A DNA stretch of 64,000 bases from NCBI GenBank assembly GCA_023382935.1, contig JAHDXL010000002.1, forward strand, positions 186,001 through 250,000. The letters run 5' to 3'. The DNA is from Phycisphaerales bacterium. Lineage in GTDB: Bacteria > Planctomycetota > Phycisphaerae > Phycisphaerales > UBA1924. Numbering within the stretch: the first letter of the stretch is position 1; each line of letters begins with the position of its first letter. Below are positions 8,715 to 18,275 of this stretch, one piece after another. The notes below the pieces were generated by a model that worked only from the letters and a program-made list of their open reading frames with translations, was not told the DNA's origin and searched no databases. The translations under genes and the position numbers were made by a program.

Positions 8715-9491
8715 ATGGGTGTGCGCGGAGATTCATCCCGTCCCGGGTTCACGCTCATCGAACTTCTTGTGGTGATCGCCATTGTCGCGGTTTTGATCGC
8801 GATTCTGCTTCCGGTTCTTGGGAAAGCCCGGGCTGCGGGCCGCTTGTCCGTCTGTCTCTCGACGACGCGAACCATCGGCCAGGCGATGAGCATGTACGCC
8901 GATGACAATCGCGGCGTCACTCCCAGAGAGGGCACCATGGGTGAGAACTGGGAGTCGTTGCGCGATCGCATCCCGTGGAACGTCGCATTCCGGCCCTACC
9001 TGGACGAGCGATGCAGCCCACGGGCCGATCTAAACGATCAGTTTGAGGACGCGCCGTACTACTCGTGCCCGTCTCACACGCCCGAGCCGCATCATGTGCA
9101 CTACGTCGTCAATGGCTTCGCGTTTCGTGCGCCGGGTGTACCCGATGAGCGGGGGACCGATGATCCGCATTATCGCCGCGGACCGACCGGGATCTGGCTC
9201 GTGCCGTTTCCCTTTGAAATGCTCTATCTGACTGATTTGGCCGCGGACGAAGACAACGCCATGTTCAATGTCTGGATCCAGTTGGGCAACACCGACATCT
9301 CGATTGGGCAGTGCTACGACGCCTGGCTGCCCCGGCACATCACGCCCTGGTCCGGCGACTTCCGAATTGGGCCGTTCGGGCACGGGAACGGCGCGGTGGG
9401 CATGTTCCTCGATGTCCACGCCGAGCACCGGCCTGGCGCCTTTTTCATGGACGTTGCAAGTTGGGACGACCGGTACTATGCCAAGGAGTAG
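8715..9491 (+). CDS. Type II secretion/type IV pilin-like prepilin with H-X9-D motif
   Basis: This 258-residue pseudopilin has a short positive leader ending SRPG, cleaved by prepilin peptidase before F12, then TLIELLVVIAIVAVLIAILLP with the conserved Glu at +5 (E16). The rest is the globular planctomycete-type domain. Near the C-terminus GHGNGAVGMFLDVH fits the processing-associated H-X9-DG signature, except that Val replaces Gly after the Asp. Planctomycetes have large families of such proteins, thought to be exported surface or secretion pseudopilins. It stands alone, with no secretion machinery nearby. Confidence 0.85.
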   Translation: MGVRGDSSRPGFTLIELLVVIAIVAVLIAILLPVLGKARAAGRLSVCLSTTRTIGQAMSMYADDNRGVTPREGTMGENWESLRDRIPWNVAFRPYLDERCSPRADLNDQFEDAPYYSCPSHTPEPHHVHYVVNGFAFRAPGVPDERGTDDPHYRRGPTGIWLVPFPFEMLYLTDLAADEDNAMFNVWIQLGNTDISIGQCYDAWLPRHITPWSGDFRIGPFGHGNGAVGMFLDVHAEHRPGAFFMDVASWDDRYYAKE

Positions 9492-9651
9492 TTGCGAATA
9501 TCCGGGTGCATGAAGTCCGATCCCTCACTTATTCTGACGAGCGACGGCCCCAGACCGGCGTAAGAGGCCCCTGCGCAATTTCGTTCTTGGTTCGATCTCT
9601 TCGACGCTTCCGAGTCCTCCCTGCCGGTCGGGCCGACTTCCGAAGCATCGC

Positions 9652-10479
9652 TCAATCGTCATCTTCGTCGTCGATGTCGTCGTCGTCAATCGCGATGTCG
9701 AGATTCAGCGGGCGCACCCAGATGTTGCGGAAACGCATGGGGTTGCCGTGGTCCTGCAACTTGATCGGCCCCGCGGCTTCGTGCGCCTGATAACTGGGCG
9801 CATTGCGGTGCTGCGTGGCGCCGAGCAGGGGCTGGTGGGCCTGCACCAAAACGCCGTTGTGAAGGACGGTGACGTACGCGGGTCGTTCGAGTTCGCCCTC
9901 GTCGTCGAACCGCGGGGCCTCGAAGACGATGTCGTAAGTCTGCCATTCGCCGGGTTTGCGGCTGGCGTTGACCAGTGGCGGATACTGCCCGTAGATCGAG
10001 GCAGCCTGTCCGTCGGCATAGGTCTTGTTGTTGTACGAATCGAGGATCTGGATCTCGTAGATGCCGAAGAAGAACACCCCGGAGTTCCCGCGGCCCTGGC
10101 TGTCGCCTTCGACCTTCTCCGGCGTGGCGAACTCGAGGTGCAGTTGCACGTCCCCGAACGTGTCGCGTGTCTGGATATCGCCGGACCCGGGCGTGACCTG
10201 CATGACCCTGCCATCGATCAGTCGCCACCTGGCGCTGCTCCCGTCGGCGTGCTGCCACGCATCCACGCTTGAGCCATCAAAGAGCACGATGGCGTCGGAA
10301 GGCGCGGGCGCGATGGTCGTCGGCGCCGGCCCGGGGTCCACCACCGGGGGGTTCGGACGGTTCTTGTCATGCACCCGCCAGGCCTGCCCCGGAATCAGCG
10401 GCGTGTCGTCGTACCCGACGCCCTGAGCCAGCGAGGGATCGGCGAAGACTAGCGAACACAGTGCGACCAGTCGTTTCAT
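9652..10479 (-). CDS. Secreted DUF1080 (3-keto-disaccharide hydrolase) protein
   Basis: This 275-residue exported protein has a signal peptide (residues 1-18, ending SLAQ), a Pro-rich linker, and a DUF1080/LamG-like domain starting IVLFDGSSVDAWQHADG (about residues 64-80). Typical family segments include GRGNSGVFFFGIYEIQILDSY, GEWQTYDIVFEAPRF and PIKLQDHGNPMRFRNIWVRPL. Family members hydrolyse 3-keto-glycosides or bind sugars outside the cytoplasm. The last 14 residues are almost all Asp/Glu, an odd acidic tail, possibly for calcium binding. It starts 26 bases after asnB with GGAGGAAAC as ribosome site, so it is probably co-transcribed with asnB. Confidence 0.85.
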   Translation of the reverse strand: MKRLVALCSLVFADPSLAQGVGYDDTPLIPGQAWRVHDKNRPNPPVVDPGPAPTTIAPAPSDAIVLFDGSSVDAWQHADGSSARWRLIDGRVMQVTPGSGDIQTRDTFGDVQLHLEFATPEKVEGDSQGRGNSGVFFFGIYEIQILDSYNNKTYADGQAASIYGQYPPLVNASRKPGEWQTYDIVFEAPRFDDEGELERPAYVTVLHNGVLVQAHQPLLGATQHRNAPSYQAHEAAGPIKLQDHGNPMRFRNIWVRPLNLDIAIDDDDIDDEDDD

Positions 10480-10505
10480 GGTGTTTCCTCCGCAATTGAT
10501 TCAGT

Positions 10506-12605
10506 TTAGCGTGCGTCAAGCACATCGCGTCGAACCCGATCGAGCCACTTGGTCCAGATGCTGAGCACCAGCAGCATGTACAGGCGCTGCGAGTGATCGC
10601 GGCCGTGCCAGGGGTTGGGGCTGCTTTCGCCGGCCGCGTCGTGCTCGCGGAGCATCCGCCGGACAAAAGCCATGTTGATGTTGACACCGGCCTCTGCCAG
10701 ACCCGGAAAGGGATTCTGTGATTCGAGGTGGTCGTGGAGCAGTTGGCGCATGGCGCCGAAGTCGTTACGGAACCAATCGCCGATGGGGATCGCGAAGCCT
10801 TGCTTGGGACGATCGACGATTTCGGGCGGGAGGTACTTGCGGGCGACTTGCTTGAGGAGGCCCTTGCGCTCGCCGTTGGGCATGAGCACGGATAGAGGCG
10901 TGGCCAGCGCACGGCGAGAAAGTTCGGTTTCGAGAAAGGGATTGCGGGCTTCCAGGGCGAGGGCCATGGTCGCCGTGTCCGCCTTGCGCATCAGGTCACC
11001 CGGGAGATACCGCTCGGCGTCGAAAGTTCGCCCGCGCAGGCCTGGCGTTGGTTCTCCCCAGCGTCGGCAGCCAGACCCAGCAACAAGAGCGCGCATGAAG
11101 GGAGTCGGAAAGATTGCCACGAGGTCGTCGTAGCCTCGAGAAGCGGCGGCGCTGACGAGGCGCCCGAATTTGGAGAACTTCGAGCGGGGGTGCACGCCGC
11201 CGGGCATCGCGGCTGATGCAAGACGCATCAGGGGAGGGAAACGTTGCATGACTTGGAGGGTTCGGTCGATGGCCTGTCGCTCATAGCCGCAGAACATTTC
11301 GTCGCCTCCGTCGCCGGTGAGGACGACCTTGACGAAGGGGCGCGCGGCCCGTGCGACCCAGTAGGTGGGCAACAGCGAACTGTCACCGAAGGGCAGGCCG
11401 AGTTGATGAATGAGACGCACGAGGTCTTCGGCCGGTCGTGCGTCGCAGTCGAGCGTGTGATGCGTGGCGCCGAGGTGGTGCGCCGTGCGGGAGGCAGCCT
11501 CGGATTCGTCGTAGCGTGCGTCAGGCATGCGCACGGTGAAGGTGTGCAGTTCGCCCAGGTGAGAGCGTGCGTAGTGGGCGACGATCGCCGAGTCGATGCC
11601 GCCCGAGAGAAAGCAGCCGAGCGGTGTGTCAGACTCGAGTCTGGATGCGACGGCGCGGTCGAGTTGTTGATCGACCTCCTCGGCAGATCGAAACGGGATG
11701 GGTTCAGCCGCCGGGGAAAGCGTTCTAGTCGAAGCGGTCGGCGGCCTCGGCGCGTTCTTTAGCCCGATCGGGGCGATCTCCAGACCCGGCGCAGGGAGTT
11801 CATTGAGATCCTGCACGGGCGTTGTAGCCGTGCCCCAACCCATCGCCAGCCAACGGCTCGTCCGAGCCTTCTCGGGCGTCAAGGTGAGCCCCAGTTTCTG
11901 CCGCAACAAGACCAGACCCGGAACCGCGGACGACACCGCGTAGATGGCGGTGCGCGCGTCGCCGGTGTGGTCGGCGAACTGGTACAGCGGCTTTTCGCCG
12001 TGGCGGGTGCGGATGCTGTACATGGCACAGCGGCGCCGGTCCCACAAGGTGGCGGCGCACATGCCGTCGAGTTTCCAGAGGATCTCCGTGCCCCACTCCC
12101 GCCACCCGTGCACCAGCACTTCCGTGTCAGAGTGATCGGTTTGGAACTTGTGCCCGAGGGCTTCAAGTTCGACCCGCAGTGCGCGGTGGTTGTAAATGCA
12201 GCCGTTGAAGACCACGGCCACGAGATCGGCGTCAGGCGACAACCCCGTCGCGTCGATCGTCACAACGTCTGCTGTGTCGATCAGGGCCGCCTGGACGGCG
12301 TGAAGTGTTCCGGTTGGCCGGGGTTTGAGCAGTTCGCCCGAGCCGTCGGGGTGGCGCACATGGATCATGGGCTGCCAGCCGCCCGCGTGGTCGATGATGG
12401 CGAGTCGCCGGTGGACCAGGGCGACGTCGATCACGCTGCCATCGGGGTGCAAGGCCCGGTCGCGGAAGCGTCCGGCATCATCAGGCCCGCGGTGCCGGAT
12501 CGAGTCATCGAGCAGATTGAGCCATTCCTCGGGAATCGAGAGCCTGTGCGGCGGGAGCGGCTCGCTTGGCCGATGAAGCCTCAGGATGCCTGCGATGCCG
12601 CACAT
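10506..12605 (-). CDS. asnB: Asparagine synthetase (glutamine-hydrolysing)
   Basis: AsnB makes asparagine from aspartate, glutamine and ATP. The chosen ATG gives M-C-G-I-A-G, with Cys2 as the N-terminal glutaminase nucleophile. The frame is open a further 130 codons upstream, but that part would hide Cys2. The synthetase domain carries the PP-loop SGGIDSA and GDGGDEMFCGY. At 699 residues it is longer than common AsnB (about 550-640); extra residues lie in the glutaminase domain between GGWQPMI and LVAVVFNG, and in a Pro/Ala linker before the synthetase domain. The start has no Shine-Dalgarno site but has TACCCT 7 bases upstream. It could instead serve amide transfer in surface polysaccharide synthesis, but no such cluster is present. 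Confidence 0.88.
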   Translation of the reverse strand: MCGIAGILRLHRPSEPLPPHRLSIPEEWLNLLDDSIRHRGPDDAGRFRDRALHPDGSVIDVALVHRRLAIIDHAGGWQPMIHVRHPDGSGELLKPRPTGTLHAVQAALIDTADVVTIDATGLSPDADLVAVVFNGCIYNHRALRVELEALGHKFQTDHSDTEVLVHGWREWGTEILWKLDGMCAATLWDRRRCAMYSIRTRHGEKPLYQFADHTGDARTAIYAVSSAVPGLVLLRQKLGLTLTPEKARTSRWLAMGWGTATTPVQDLNELPAPGLEIAPIGLKNAPRPPTASTRTLSPAAEPIPFRSAEEVDQQLDRAVASRLESDTPLGCFLSGGIDSAIVAHYARSHLGELHTFTVRMPDARYDESEAASRTAHHLGATHHTLDCDARPAEDLVRLIHQLGLPFGDSSLLPTYWVARAARPFVKVVLTGDGGDEMFCGYERQAIDRTLQVMQRFPPLMRLASAAMPGGVHPRSKFSKFGRLVSAAASRGYDDLVAIFPTPFMRALVAGSGCRRWGEPTPGLRGRTFDAERYLPGDLMRKADTATMALALEARNPFLETELSRRALATPLSVLMPNGERKGLLKQVARKYLPPEIVDRPKQGFAIPIGDWFRNDFGAMRQLLHDHLESQNPFPGLAEAGVNINMAFVRRMLREHDAAGESSPNPWHGRDHSQRLYMLLVLSIWTKWLDRVRRDVLDAR

Positions 12606-12612
12606 GCCCAGC

Positions 12613-12618
12613 AGGGTA
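12613..12618 (-). promoter_or_regulatory. TANNNT box (TACCCT) before asnB
   Basis: TACCCT lies 7 bases upstream of the asnB ATG (spacer GCTGGGC), with no Shine-Dalgarno site. It fits the leaderless-start pattern seen at other genes in the window. Confidence 0.35.
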
Positions 12619-12824
12619 ACGGGTTGGTGCCGTTCGCATGGGCGATGGAGAGCCTGATGGTGACGAAATGAGCGGCGGCGGTTCAGGAAAAGTTCGCATG
12701 GGCGTGTGCAGGTCGACGGCTCGACGCGCATGCGGCGCCGGCAGCGGCGTGTTGCACGGACTACCTTGTCACTCTCGGGCGGACTCTCGAACCGGTCCGG
12801 CCGCTGCGAGGAAGGAGTCGGAAG

Positions 12825-13994
12825 ATGCCCGATTCGTACCAACCCAAGCCCAAAGACCGCTTCACATTCGGGCTGTGGACCGTAGGGAACACGGGGCGAG
12901 ATCCATTTGGGGGGCCGACGCGCCCGCAGTGGTCGCCGGCGGAGATCGTCGATCTGCTGGGTGAAGCGGGCGGCGTGCACGGGGTCAACTTCCACGACAA
13001 CGACCTAGTGCCGATTGACGCGAGCGAGGCCGAATCGACGCAGATCAAGCGCGACTTTGCCGCGGCGCTGAAACGGAATAAGTTGCGCGTGTGCATGGCC
13101 ACGACCAACCTGTTCAGCGACGCGGTATTCAAGGACGGTGCGTTCACGAACAACGACGCCGAAGTGCGGGCCTATGCGCTGCACAAGACGATGCGGGCGA
13201 TGGACCTGGGCGCCGAGTTCGGGGCCGAGATCTATGTATTCTGGGGCGGGCGCGAAGGGGTGGAGACCGACGCGGCCAAGGATCCGGTGTTGGCGGTGCA
13301 GCGATTCCGTGAGGCGATCAACTTCCTGTGCGAGTACTCGATCCAGCAGGGCTACGAGTACAGGTTTGCGCTGGAGGCCAAGCCCAATGAGCCGCGCGGA
13401 CACATGTACTTTCCGGCAACCTACGCCTACCTGGCGCTGATTCCCACGCTGGCGCACCCGGAGATGGTGGGGGTGAACCCGGAAGTGGCGCACGAGCACA
13501 TGGCCGGGCTGAATTTCACGCACGCGGTGGCGGCGGCCATCGAAGCGGGCAAGTTGTTCCACATCGATCTCAACGATCAGCAGTTCGGCCGCTACGACCA
13601 GGACTTCCGTTTTGGTTCGGCCGACATCAAGAGCGCGTTCTTCCTCGTGAAATTGCTGGACGATTACAAGTGGGACGGATTCCGGCATTTCGACTCGCAC
13701 GCCTATCGCACGGCCGATCGGGAGGACGTGATCGCCTTCGCACGCGGCTCGATGCGGACATACCTGATCTTGCGCGAGCGAGCCAAGGCGTGGAATGCGG
13801 ACGCGGAGATCAAGAAGTTGCTCAAGCGCATTCATCGCGAGAGCAAGGATCTGTCGGCGCTCGGGCAGTATTCGGAGAGCCACGCCGAGACGCTCAAGGC
13901 AATGCAGTTCGACCGCGAGAAGTTGGCCTCTCGCTCGCTGCCGTACGAGCAGTTGGACCAGTTGACGATGGAGATCATTCTCGGGACGCGCTGA
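12825..13994 (+). CDS. xylA: Xylose isomerase
   Basis: XylA interconverts D-xylose and D-xylulose (also glucose/fructose) using two divalent metals. The 389-residue length fits the shorter, Streptomyces-type class. Visible catalytic and metal-site segments are VNFHDNDL (catalytic His and Asp), [10 protein letters not shown] (metal Glu and the Lys), [11 protein letters not shown] (metal Glu and His), HIDLNDQ (metal Asps) and the FDSHAYR Asp. The ATG is preceded by GGAAGGAG. No xylulokinase is adjacent. The gene is divergent from asnB (219 bases between) and its last 20 bases overlap the 3' end of the convergent gene at 13975. Confidence 0.92.
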   Translation: MPDSYQPKPKDRFTFGLWTVGNTGRDPFGGPTRPQWSPAEIVDLLGEAGGVHGVNFHDNDLVPIDASEAESTQIKRDFAAALKRNKLRVCMATTNLFSDAVFKDGAFTNNDAEVRAYALHKTMRAMDLGAEFGAEIYVFWGGREGVETDAAKDPVLAVQRFREAINFLCEYSIQQGYEYRFALEAKPNEPRGHMYFPATYAYLALIPTLAHPEMVGVNPEVAHEHMAGLNFTHAVAAAIEAGKLFHIDLNDQQFGRYDQDFRFGSADIKSAFFLVKLLDDYKWDGFRHFDSHAYRTADREDVIAFARGSMRTYLILRERAKAWNADAEIKKLLKRIHRESKDLSALGQYSESHAETLKAMQFDREKLASRSLPYEQLDQLTMEIILGTR

Positions 13995-14628
13995 CCGGCT
14001 CTTCCTGGGCGGCCGGTGCGGCGGCGTGGTCGCGCGGCTTGGGGCGCTGGTCGTCGGGCAGGCCCTTGACACCGTCGCGGTTGAGGTCCACGCGGGCGAG
14101 TTCCTCAATGAGGTAGGAGAGTTTGGGAACATCGACGCGCCCGGTCCGCACCATGTAGATCGAGTGCAGTATGCGTGTGACGATGATGCCCGTGGCGAAG
14201 GCGATCACGAACGCCCAACTGGTGCGGATGTCCGTGAAGTGCTGCACGGCCCACATCAGCCCGATCGACACGCCGTAGAAAATCGGCGACAAGGCCAAGC
14301 GCTCGAATTGGACCAGCGTGGCGTTGCGGAGGAAGAGCCGGTCGTCATCGGGCTTGTCCGAGTCGTGCATGCGGCCGAACGGGCGCCAGTGATTGGCCAG
14401 CCAGTGCAGGACGTAGTAGATGACCACGTCGGCGACGCCATCGATGACGGCGGCCGCAATCGACTTGATCAGCGGGTGCCCCAGCCCGAGGGTTTCATCG
14501 ATGAACCTGTCGGCCAGATGCACGGGGTACTTGGCGACGAGAATGGCCAGCAACCCCGCAGCGGCGATGTTCACGTTGATGTTGATCAGTTTGTGACGCT
14601 GGTACAGCCTGAAAACGCGCTCCGGCAT
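13975..14628 (-). CDS. Conserved integral membrane protein of unknown function
   Basis: This 217-residue protein has about four predicted membrane helices: around residues 17-35, 55-80, 115-130 and 138-158. They include [17 protein letters not shown] and [17 protein letters not shown] soluble C-terminal tail follows. A near-C-terminal segment ([12 protein letters not shown]) resembles an EF-hand-like Asp-rich loop, which may be chance. I do not recognise a named family. It overlaps the xylA end by 20 bases on the opposite strand. It lies 42 bases downstream of the secreted protein gene at 14671 and could share its transcript, but also has its own TAGGAT box before the start. Confidence 0.7.
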   Translation of the reverse strand: MPERVFRLYQRHKLININVNIAAAGLLAILVAKYPVHLADRFIDETLGLGHPLIKSIAAAVIDGVADVVIYYVLHWLANHWRPFGRMHDSDKPDDDRLFLRNATLVQFERLALSPIFYGVSIGLMWAVQHFTDIRTSWAFVIAFATGIIVTRILHSIYMVRTGRVDVPKLSYLIEELARVDLNRDGVKGLPDDQRPKPRDHAAAPAAQEEPVSASRE

Positions 14629-14634
14629 TCGGCA

Positions 14635-14640
14635 ATCCTA
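14635..14640 (-). promoter_or_regulatory. TANNNT box (TAGGAT) before the membrane protein gene
   Basis: TAGGAT lies exactly 6 bases before the ATG at 14628. It could be a -10 box of a leaderless transcript; its AGGA could alternatively act as a weak ribosome site. Confidence 0.35.
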
Positions 14641-14670
14641 GTCTGCTGCCCGCTTGCGGCCGGTCGGCGG

Positions 14671-15765
14671 TCAGTCCACGACGTGGTTCTCCGGGAGCGG
14701 TTCAATCTGGACCACGGGCTCCCGATAGGGATTCAACGTGCGCCCCGCGCCGACGACCTGAACGCGCATGTTCTCGTAGGTCAGGGCCGCAAGCGAGTCG
14801 CTCACGCTCACCTTTCCGCCCTCGTCGGGCAGGTCAATCATGGTGCCGAGCATCTCGGGTGGGAAGATGAGCATGCGCGAACCGGGCCTGGCCTCGGGCA
14901 TCACGATGTTCCGTTCGTGGAGGTAGGCAAGCCACGACACGGGCGAGAACAGCGAAGCCTTTTCCATCTTTTCGCGTGCCTCGGCGACCGCCGGTGGCGG
15001 GCTGTGCAGCCCGTTGGACCACGAGGCCACCCAGGGGATCTCGACGCTGGTCATGTGTCCTTCGCGCAGTTCCACGTGGAGCGCCTGTCCGAAGCCCGGG
15101 TTGTTGTCAGCCGAGAAGACCACGATGTGCACGGTGCCGGCCGGCAGTCCGACAAACAGGGTCTGTCCGCGCGGCATGCGGTTCCATGCGATGGCATCGC
15201 GCAGGAACGGGCCGCCCCAGCCCGAAAAGCCGAGAATGGGATCGGCGATGGTGGAACTGGTGCTGACAATGCCGAGCGTCTCGTCGTTGGCGGCTTCGGC
15301 CGTCACTTTCAACACCGCCGTGCCGCGCGGGGCCAGCGTGATCTTTCCCGCGTCGCCCTTGGCCACTAACGCCGGGGCGGTGACCAGGCGGATGACCGGC
15401 CCGTTGATGTCCAGAGGCTTGGGCGGCTTCGGGGGTTTGGACCACTGCTGGGCCAGCAGTTTGACCGGGCGGTCCGGGGCGCTGTCGAACACAAATGATC
15501 CGTCGGCCTCGGTCGGCGCCGCGCGCATCGACGCCATGGCGATCTGCATGTCGGCGATGGAGCCGAAGGGCAGCCACTTGGGTCCGCACAGCGGCATGCC
15601 GGTTTCCGCGTCACACGCCAGCACCAACGAGCCTGCGACGGGCTCGCCCTTGGCGTCCACGACCTGCCCACGAAGGGACTGCGTGGCGTCGGCGGCCGGT
15701 GGGGCCGGGGGCGGGGGGGCGGCCAGCGCGATCAATATTGCCAGCAGAACCTGGGAAATGCACAT
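14671..15765 (-). CDS. Secreted protein with carboxypeptidase-regulatory-like domains
   Basis: This 364-residue protein starts with a signal peptide (MCISQVLLAILIALA followed by a Pro/Ala run) and then a carboxypeptidase-regulatory-like beta-sandwich: LRGQVVDAKGEPVAGSLVLA ... TEADGSFVFDSAP (residues about 30-105). The rest is beta-rich (for example ITLAPRGTAVLKVTAEA and GLPAGTVHIVVFSADN), probably a second such sandwich. The function is unknown; such domains are usually structural or binding modules on secreted or envelope proteins. It lies 48 bases after ugd on the same strand and has its own TACGCT box 6 bases upstream of the start. Confidence 0.7.
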   Translation of the reverse strand: MCISQVLLAILIALAAPPPPAPPAADATQSLRGQVVDAKGEPVAGSLVLACDAETGMPLCGPKWLPFGSIADMQIAMASMRAAPTEADGSFVFDSAPDRPVKLLAQQWSKPPKPPKPLDINGPVIRLVTAPALVAKGDAGKITLAPRGTAVLKVTAEAANDETLGIVSTSSTIADPILGFSGWGGPFLRDAIAWNRMPRGQTLFVGLPAGTVHIVVFSADNNPGFGQALHVELREGHMTSVEIPWVASWSNGLHSPPPAVAEAREKMEKASLFSPVSWLAYLHERNIVMPEARPGSRMLIFPPEMLGTMIDLPDEGGKVSVSDSLAALTYENMRVQVVGAGRTLNPYREPVVQIEPLPENHVVD

Positions 15766-15771
15766 AGGCGC

Positions 15772-15777
15772 AGCGTA
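15772..15777 (-). promoter_or_regulatory. TANNNT box (TACGCT) before the secreted protein gene
   Basis: TACGCT lies exactly 6 bases before the ATG at 15765 (spacer GCGCCT). No Shine-Dalgarno site is present, so a leaderless transcript is plausible. Confidence 0.4.
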
Positions 15778-15813
15778 GGCGCCGGGGCTGGAAACCGCAC
15801 CGGCACCGCCCGT

Positions 15814-17172
15814 TCAGGCCTGTAGCGGGGCCACGGGCGCTCGTCCCACGGAGTAGTAGTGGAAGCCAAGGTCGCCCAGGTGTTGGCGGCGGTACAGGTT
15901 GCGGCCGTCGAAGACCACGCGCGAGCGCATCAGTTGCCCGATGCGGCGGAAATCGGGGCTCTTGAAGTCGTCCCAGTCGGTGCAGACAACCAGCGCGTCG
16001 GCGCCGGTCAACGCTTCGTACATGTCCGGGACGACCTTCAGCCGGTCTCCCATCACTGCCTTGGCGGTGTCGTTGGCGACCGGGTCGAAGCCGACTGCTC
16101 GTGCTCCGGCGTCGGTGGCCAACTGCACCAGCGTCAGGGCCGGGGCTTCGCGGACATCATCGGTGCGGGGCTTGAAGGCCAATCCCCAGAAGGCCAGCGT
16201 CCTGCCCGCCAGCCCGTTGCCCCGCGGCGGGGCAAAGTGCTGCTCGATCTTTCGGAAGAAGCGCGTTCTCTGTCCCATGTTGGTCGCATCGACGGCCCGC
16301 GACAGATCGATGGGTGTGCCGGTGCGCTCGCCCATGCGGATGATGGCTCGCGTGTCCTTGGGGAAGCAACTGCCTCCGTAGCCAAGGCCCGGGTAGAGGA
16401 ACTGGTGTCCGATGCGCTTGTCGGCGCACATGCCTTCGCGGACGCGGTTGATGTTGGCGCCCAAGGCTTCGCACAGATTGGCCATCTCGTTGATGAAACT
16501 GATCTTGGTGGCCAGGAAGTTGTTGGATGCGTACTTGACCATCTCCGAACTGAGGATGTCCATGACGAAGATGGGGTTGCCGTTGCGCACGAAGGGGTCG
16601 TAGAGGTCGCGGAACACTTCGCCGCTCTGCCCGTCCTCCACGCCGACAATGACGCGGTCGGGGCGGTTGAAGTCGGAGACCGCGTCTCCCTCCTTGAGGA
16701 ACTCGGGGTTGTTGGCCACGCGGAAGGGGATGTTCGCGCCGACGCGGGCCCGAATGCGGTCGCGGACCATGAACGTCGTGCCCACCGGCACGGTGCTCTT
16801 GACCACGATGGTCTTGGGAACCTGGGCCGGACCGAGGTTTCGCAGCACGTCAGCGATGTCGTCGGCGGCGGCTTGGACGAAGCGCAGGTCCGTGTCGCCG
16901 TCGGGGGCGGTGGGGGTTCCCACGCAGATGAAGATGACTTCGGCGTCGCGGTAGGCCTCGTCGCGGTCGGTGGTGAAGAACAGGCGCCCGGATTCCACGT
17001 TCTTGCGGATCAGTTCGCCCAGCCCCGGCTCGTAGATGGGGCACTGGCCGCGGCGGAGGGTGGCAATCTTGGCCTCGTCCAGGTCCAGGCAGGTGACGCT
17101 GTTGCCGGTGTTGGCAAACAGGGTGCCCGTGACCAGGCCGACGTATCCGGTGCCCACCATCGTCAGTCGCAT
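15814..17172 (-). CDS. ugd: UDP-glucose 6-dehydrogenase
   Basis: Ugd oxidises UDP-glucose to UDP-glucuronate with two NAD+, supplying uronic acid for polysaccharides. The 452-residue protein begins MRLTMVGTGYVGLVTG, the NAD-binding Rossmann motif. It continues with the conserved Ile-Cys-Val-Gly-Thr-Pro segment, FLKEGDAVSDF, and the active-site GLGYGGSCFPKDT with the catalytic Cys. The C-terminal domain has LAFWGLAFKPRTDDVREAPA. An upstream in-frame extension of 59 codons is rejected because the ATG at 17172 has AAGGAGA 9 bases upstream and starts the Rossmann fold. No other nucleotide-sugar genes are close. Confidence 0.93.
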   Translation of the reverse strand: MRLTMVGTGYVGLVTGTLFANTGNSVTCLDLDEAKIATLRRGQCPIYEPGLGELIRKNVESGRLFFTTDRDEAYRDAEVIFICVGTPTAPDGDTDLRFVQAAADDIADVLRNLGPAQVPKTIVVKSTVPVGTTFMVRDRIRARVGANIPFRVANNPEFLKEGDAVSDFNRPDRVIVGVEDGQSGEVFRDLYDPFVRNGNPIFVMDILSSEMVKYASNNFLATKISFINEMANLCEALGANINRVREGMCADKRIGHQFLYPGLGYGGSCFPKDTRAIIRMGERTGTPIDLSRAVDATNMGQRTRFFRKIEQHFAPPRGNGLAGRTLAFWGLAFKPRTDDVREAPALTLVQLATDAGARAVGFDPVANDTAKAVMGDRLKVVPDMYEALTGADALVVCTDWDDFKSPDFRRIGQLMRSRVVFDGRNLYRRQHLGDLGFHYYSVGRAPVAPLQA

Positions 17173-17412
17173 GCCGGTGCTCTCCTTGCGGGGAGCAAGT
17201 GTAGGGGCGGTGCTGCACGACCACCGACACGGGGGCCCCACGCGGCATTGAGTCTCCGAACGGATGATTTGGATCTCCGAACGCGACGGAGGGACGTCCC
17301 GGACAGGCGTCCGGGTTCTCGAGCGCGCGGTCTGGCACCCATCCGTCACCGGTTGGCAACGACCCGGGCGCCCAAGTGTCCTCTGTCCGGTGATCCCGCG
17401 GCATCCGGCCGC

Positions 17413-17418
17413 TACACT
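17413..17418 (+). promoter_or_regulatory. TANNNT box (TACACT) before the methyltransferase gene
   Basis: TACACT lies 9 bases upstream of the ATG at 17428; the spacer is C-rich and holds no ribosome site. Confidence 0.35.
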
Positions 17419-17427
17419 GCACCCCCC

Positions 17428-18267
17428 ATGACCAGGAAGGCACCCCCCCCGAAAAAACGTTCACTCACCGCCGCTACCGCGGACCGCCACGACCTCTACG
17501 AGCGGGCCGTCCAGAGCGTCGAGGCAGAAATTGACTTTGTGGACCGCGTCTACCGTCGCCGCCGCGGCCGCCCGGCCGTTCGACTGCGCGAGGATTTTTG
17601 CGGCACCGGAAACACCTCCTGCGAATGGGTGCGGCGGAGACCCTCCAACCTGGCCTTTGGGCTGGACATCGACCAGGCCACTCTCGACTGGGGCAGGGCC
17701 CGCCACGTCGCGGCGTTGAAACCACACCAGCAGCAGCGGGTATGCCTCCTGCGGCGCGACGTGCTCAGGCCCGGCGATGCCACCGGCATGGATTGCATCC
17801 TGGCGATGAACTTCTCCTACTGGGTCTTTCACGAGCGCGCGGTGATGAAGCGGTACTTTGAGTCCGTCCGCGCCAGCCTGGCCCCTGGCGGGCTGTTCTT
17901 CCTGGACTTTTATGGCGGGTCGGAAGCCTTCTTGGAAATTGAGGAGAAACGCCGGCTCAAGGGCTTCACCTACGTCTGGGAGCAGGAACGCTTCAACCCC
18001 ATCGACGGCCGCGTGCGCTGCCACATTCACTTTGACTTCCCCGACGGCACGCGAATGAAACGGGCCTTTACCTACGACTGGCGTGTGTGGACGCTGCCCG
18101 AGATCCGCGATCTCCTGGTCGAGGCCGGCTTCGGCGAGGTTACCGTCTACTGGGAGGGCGACGACGGGAACGGCGGAGGCAACGGCATCTTCCGCCCCAC
18201 GGCCCGCGGAGATGCGTGCGAGTCTTTCATCTGCTACGTCGTCGCCGGGAAGAGCAGGGAGCACTAA
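17428..18267 (+). CDS. Class I SAM-dependent methyltransferase
   Basis: This 279-residue protein shows a class I methyltransferase core: motif I-like LREDFCGTGNTSCEW, the acidic end of strand 2 in LAFGLDIDQATLDWGRARH, a strand-4 region MDCILAMNFSYWVFHERAV and SLAPGGLFFLDFYGG. The N-terminus is basic (KAPPPKKR). The substrate is unknown; the gene sits directly before a polyprenyl diphosphate synthase, so a quinone or isoprenoid-related role is possible but unproven. The frame is open far upstream across the antisense of ugd, but only the part from 17428 reads as protein. The gap to the next gene is only 2-8 bases. Confidence 0.8.
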   Translation: MTRKAPPPKKRSLTAATADRHDLYERAVQSVEAEIDFVDRVYRRRRGRPAVRLREDFCGTGNTSCEWVRRRPSNLAFGLDIDQATLDWGRARHVAALKPHQQQRVCLLRRDVLRPGDATGMDCILAMNFSYWVFHERAVMKRYFESVRASLAPGGLFFLDFYGGSEAFLEIEEKRRLKGFTYVWEQERFNPIDGRVRCHIHFDFPDGTRMKRAFTYDWRVWTLPEIRDLLVEAGFGEVTVYWEGDDGNGGGNGIFRPTARGDACESFICYVVAGKSREH

Positions 18268-18275
18268 CCTTGGCC

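Noticed and set aside
14026-15369. 447-codon + strand open frame opposite two - strand genes
   Set aside because: It crosses the gap between two supported genes and reads as shadow composition.
15859-17427. Long open + strand frame upstream of the methyltransferase, antisense to ugd
   Set aside because: It is the GC-rich shadow of ugd; only the part from 17428 reads as a protein family (methyltransferase).
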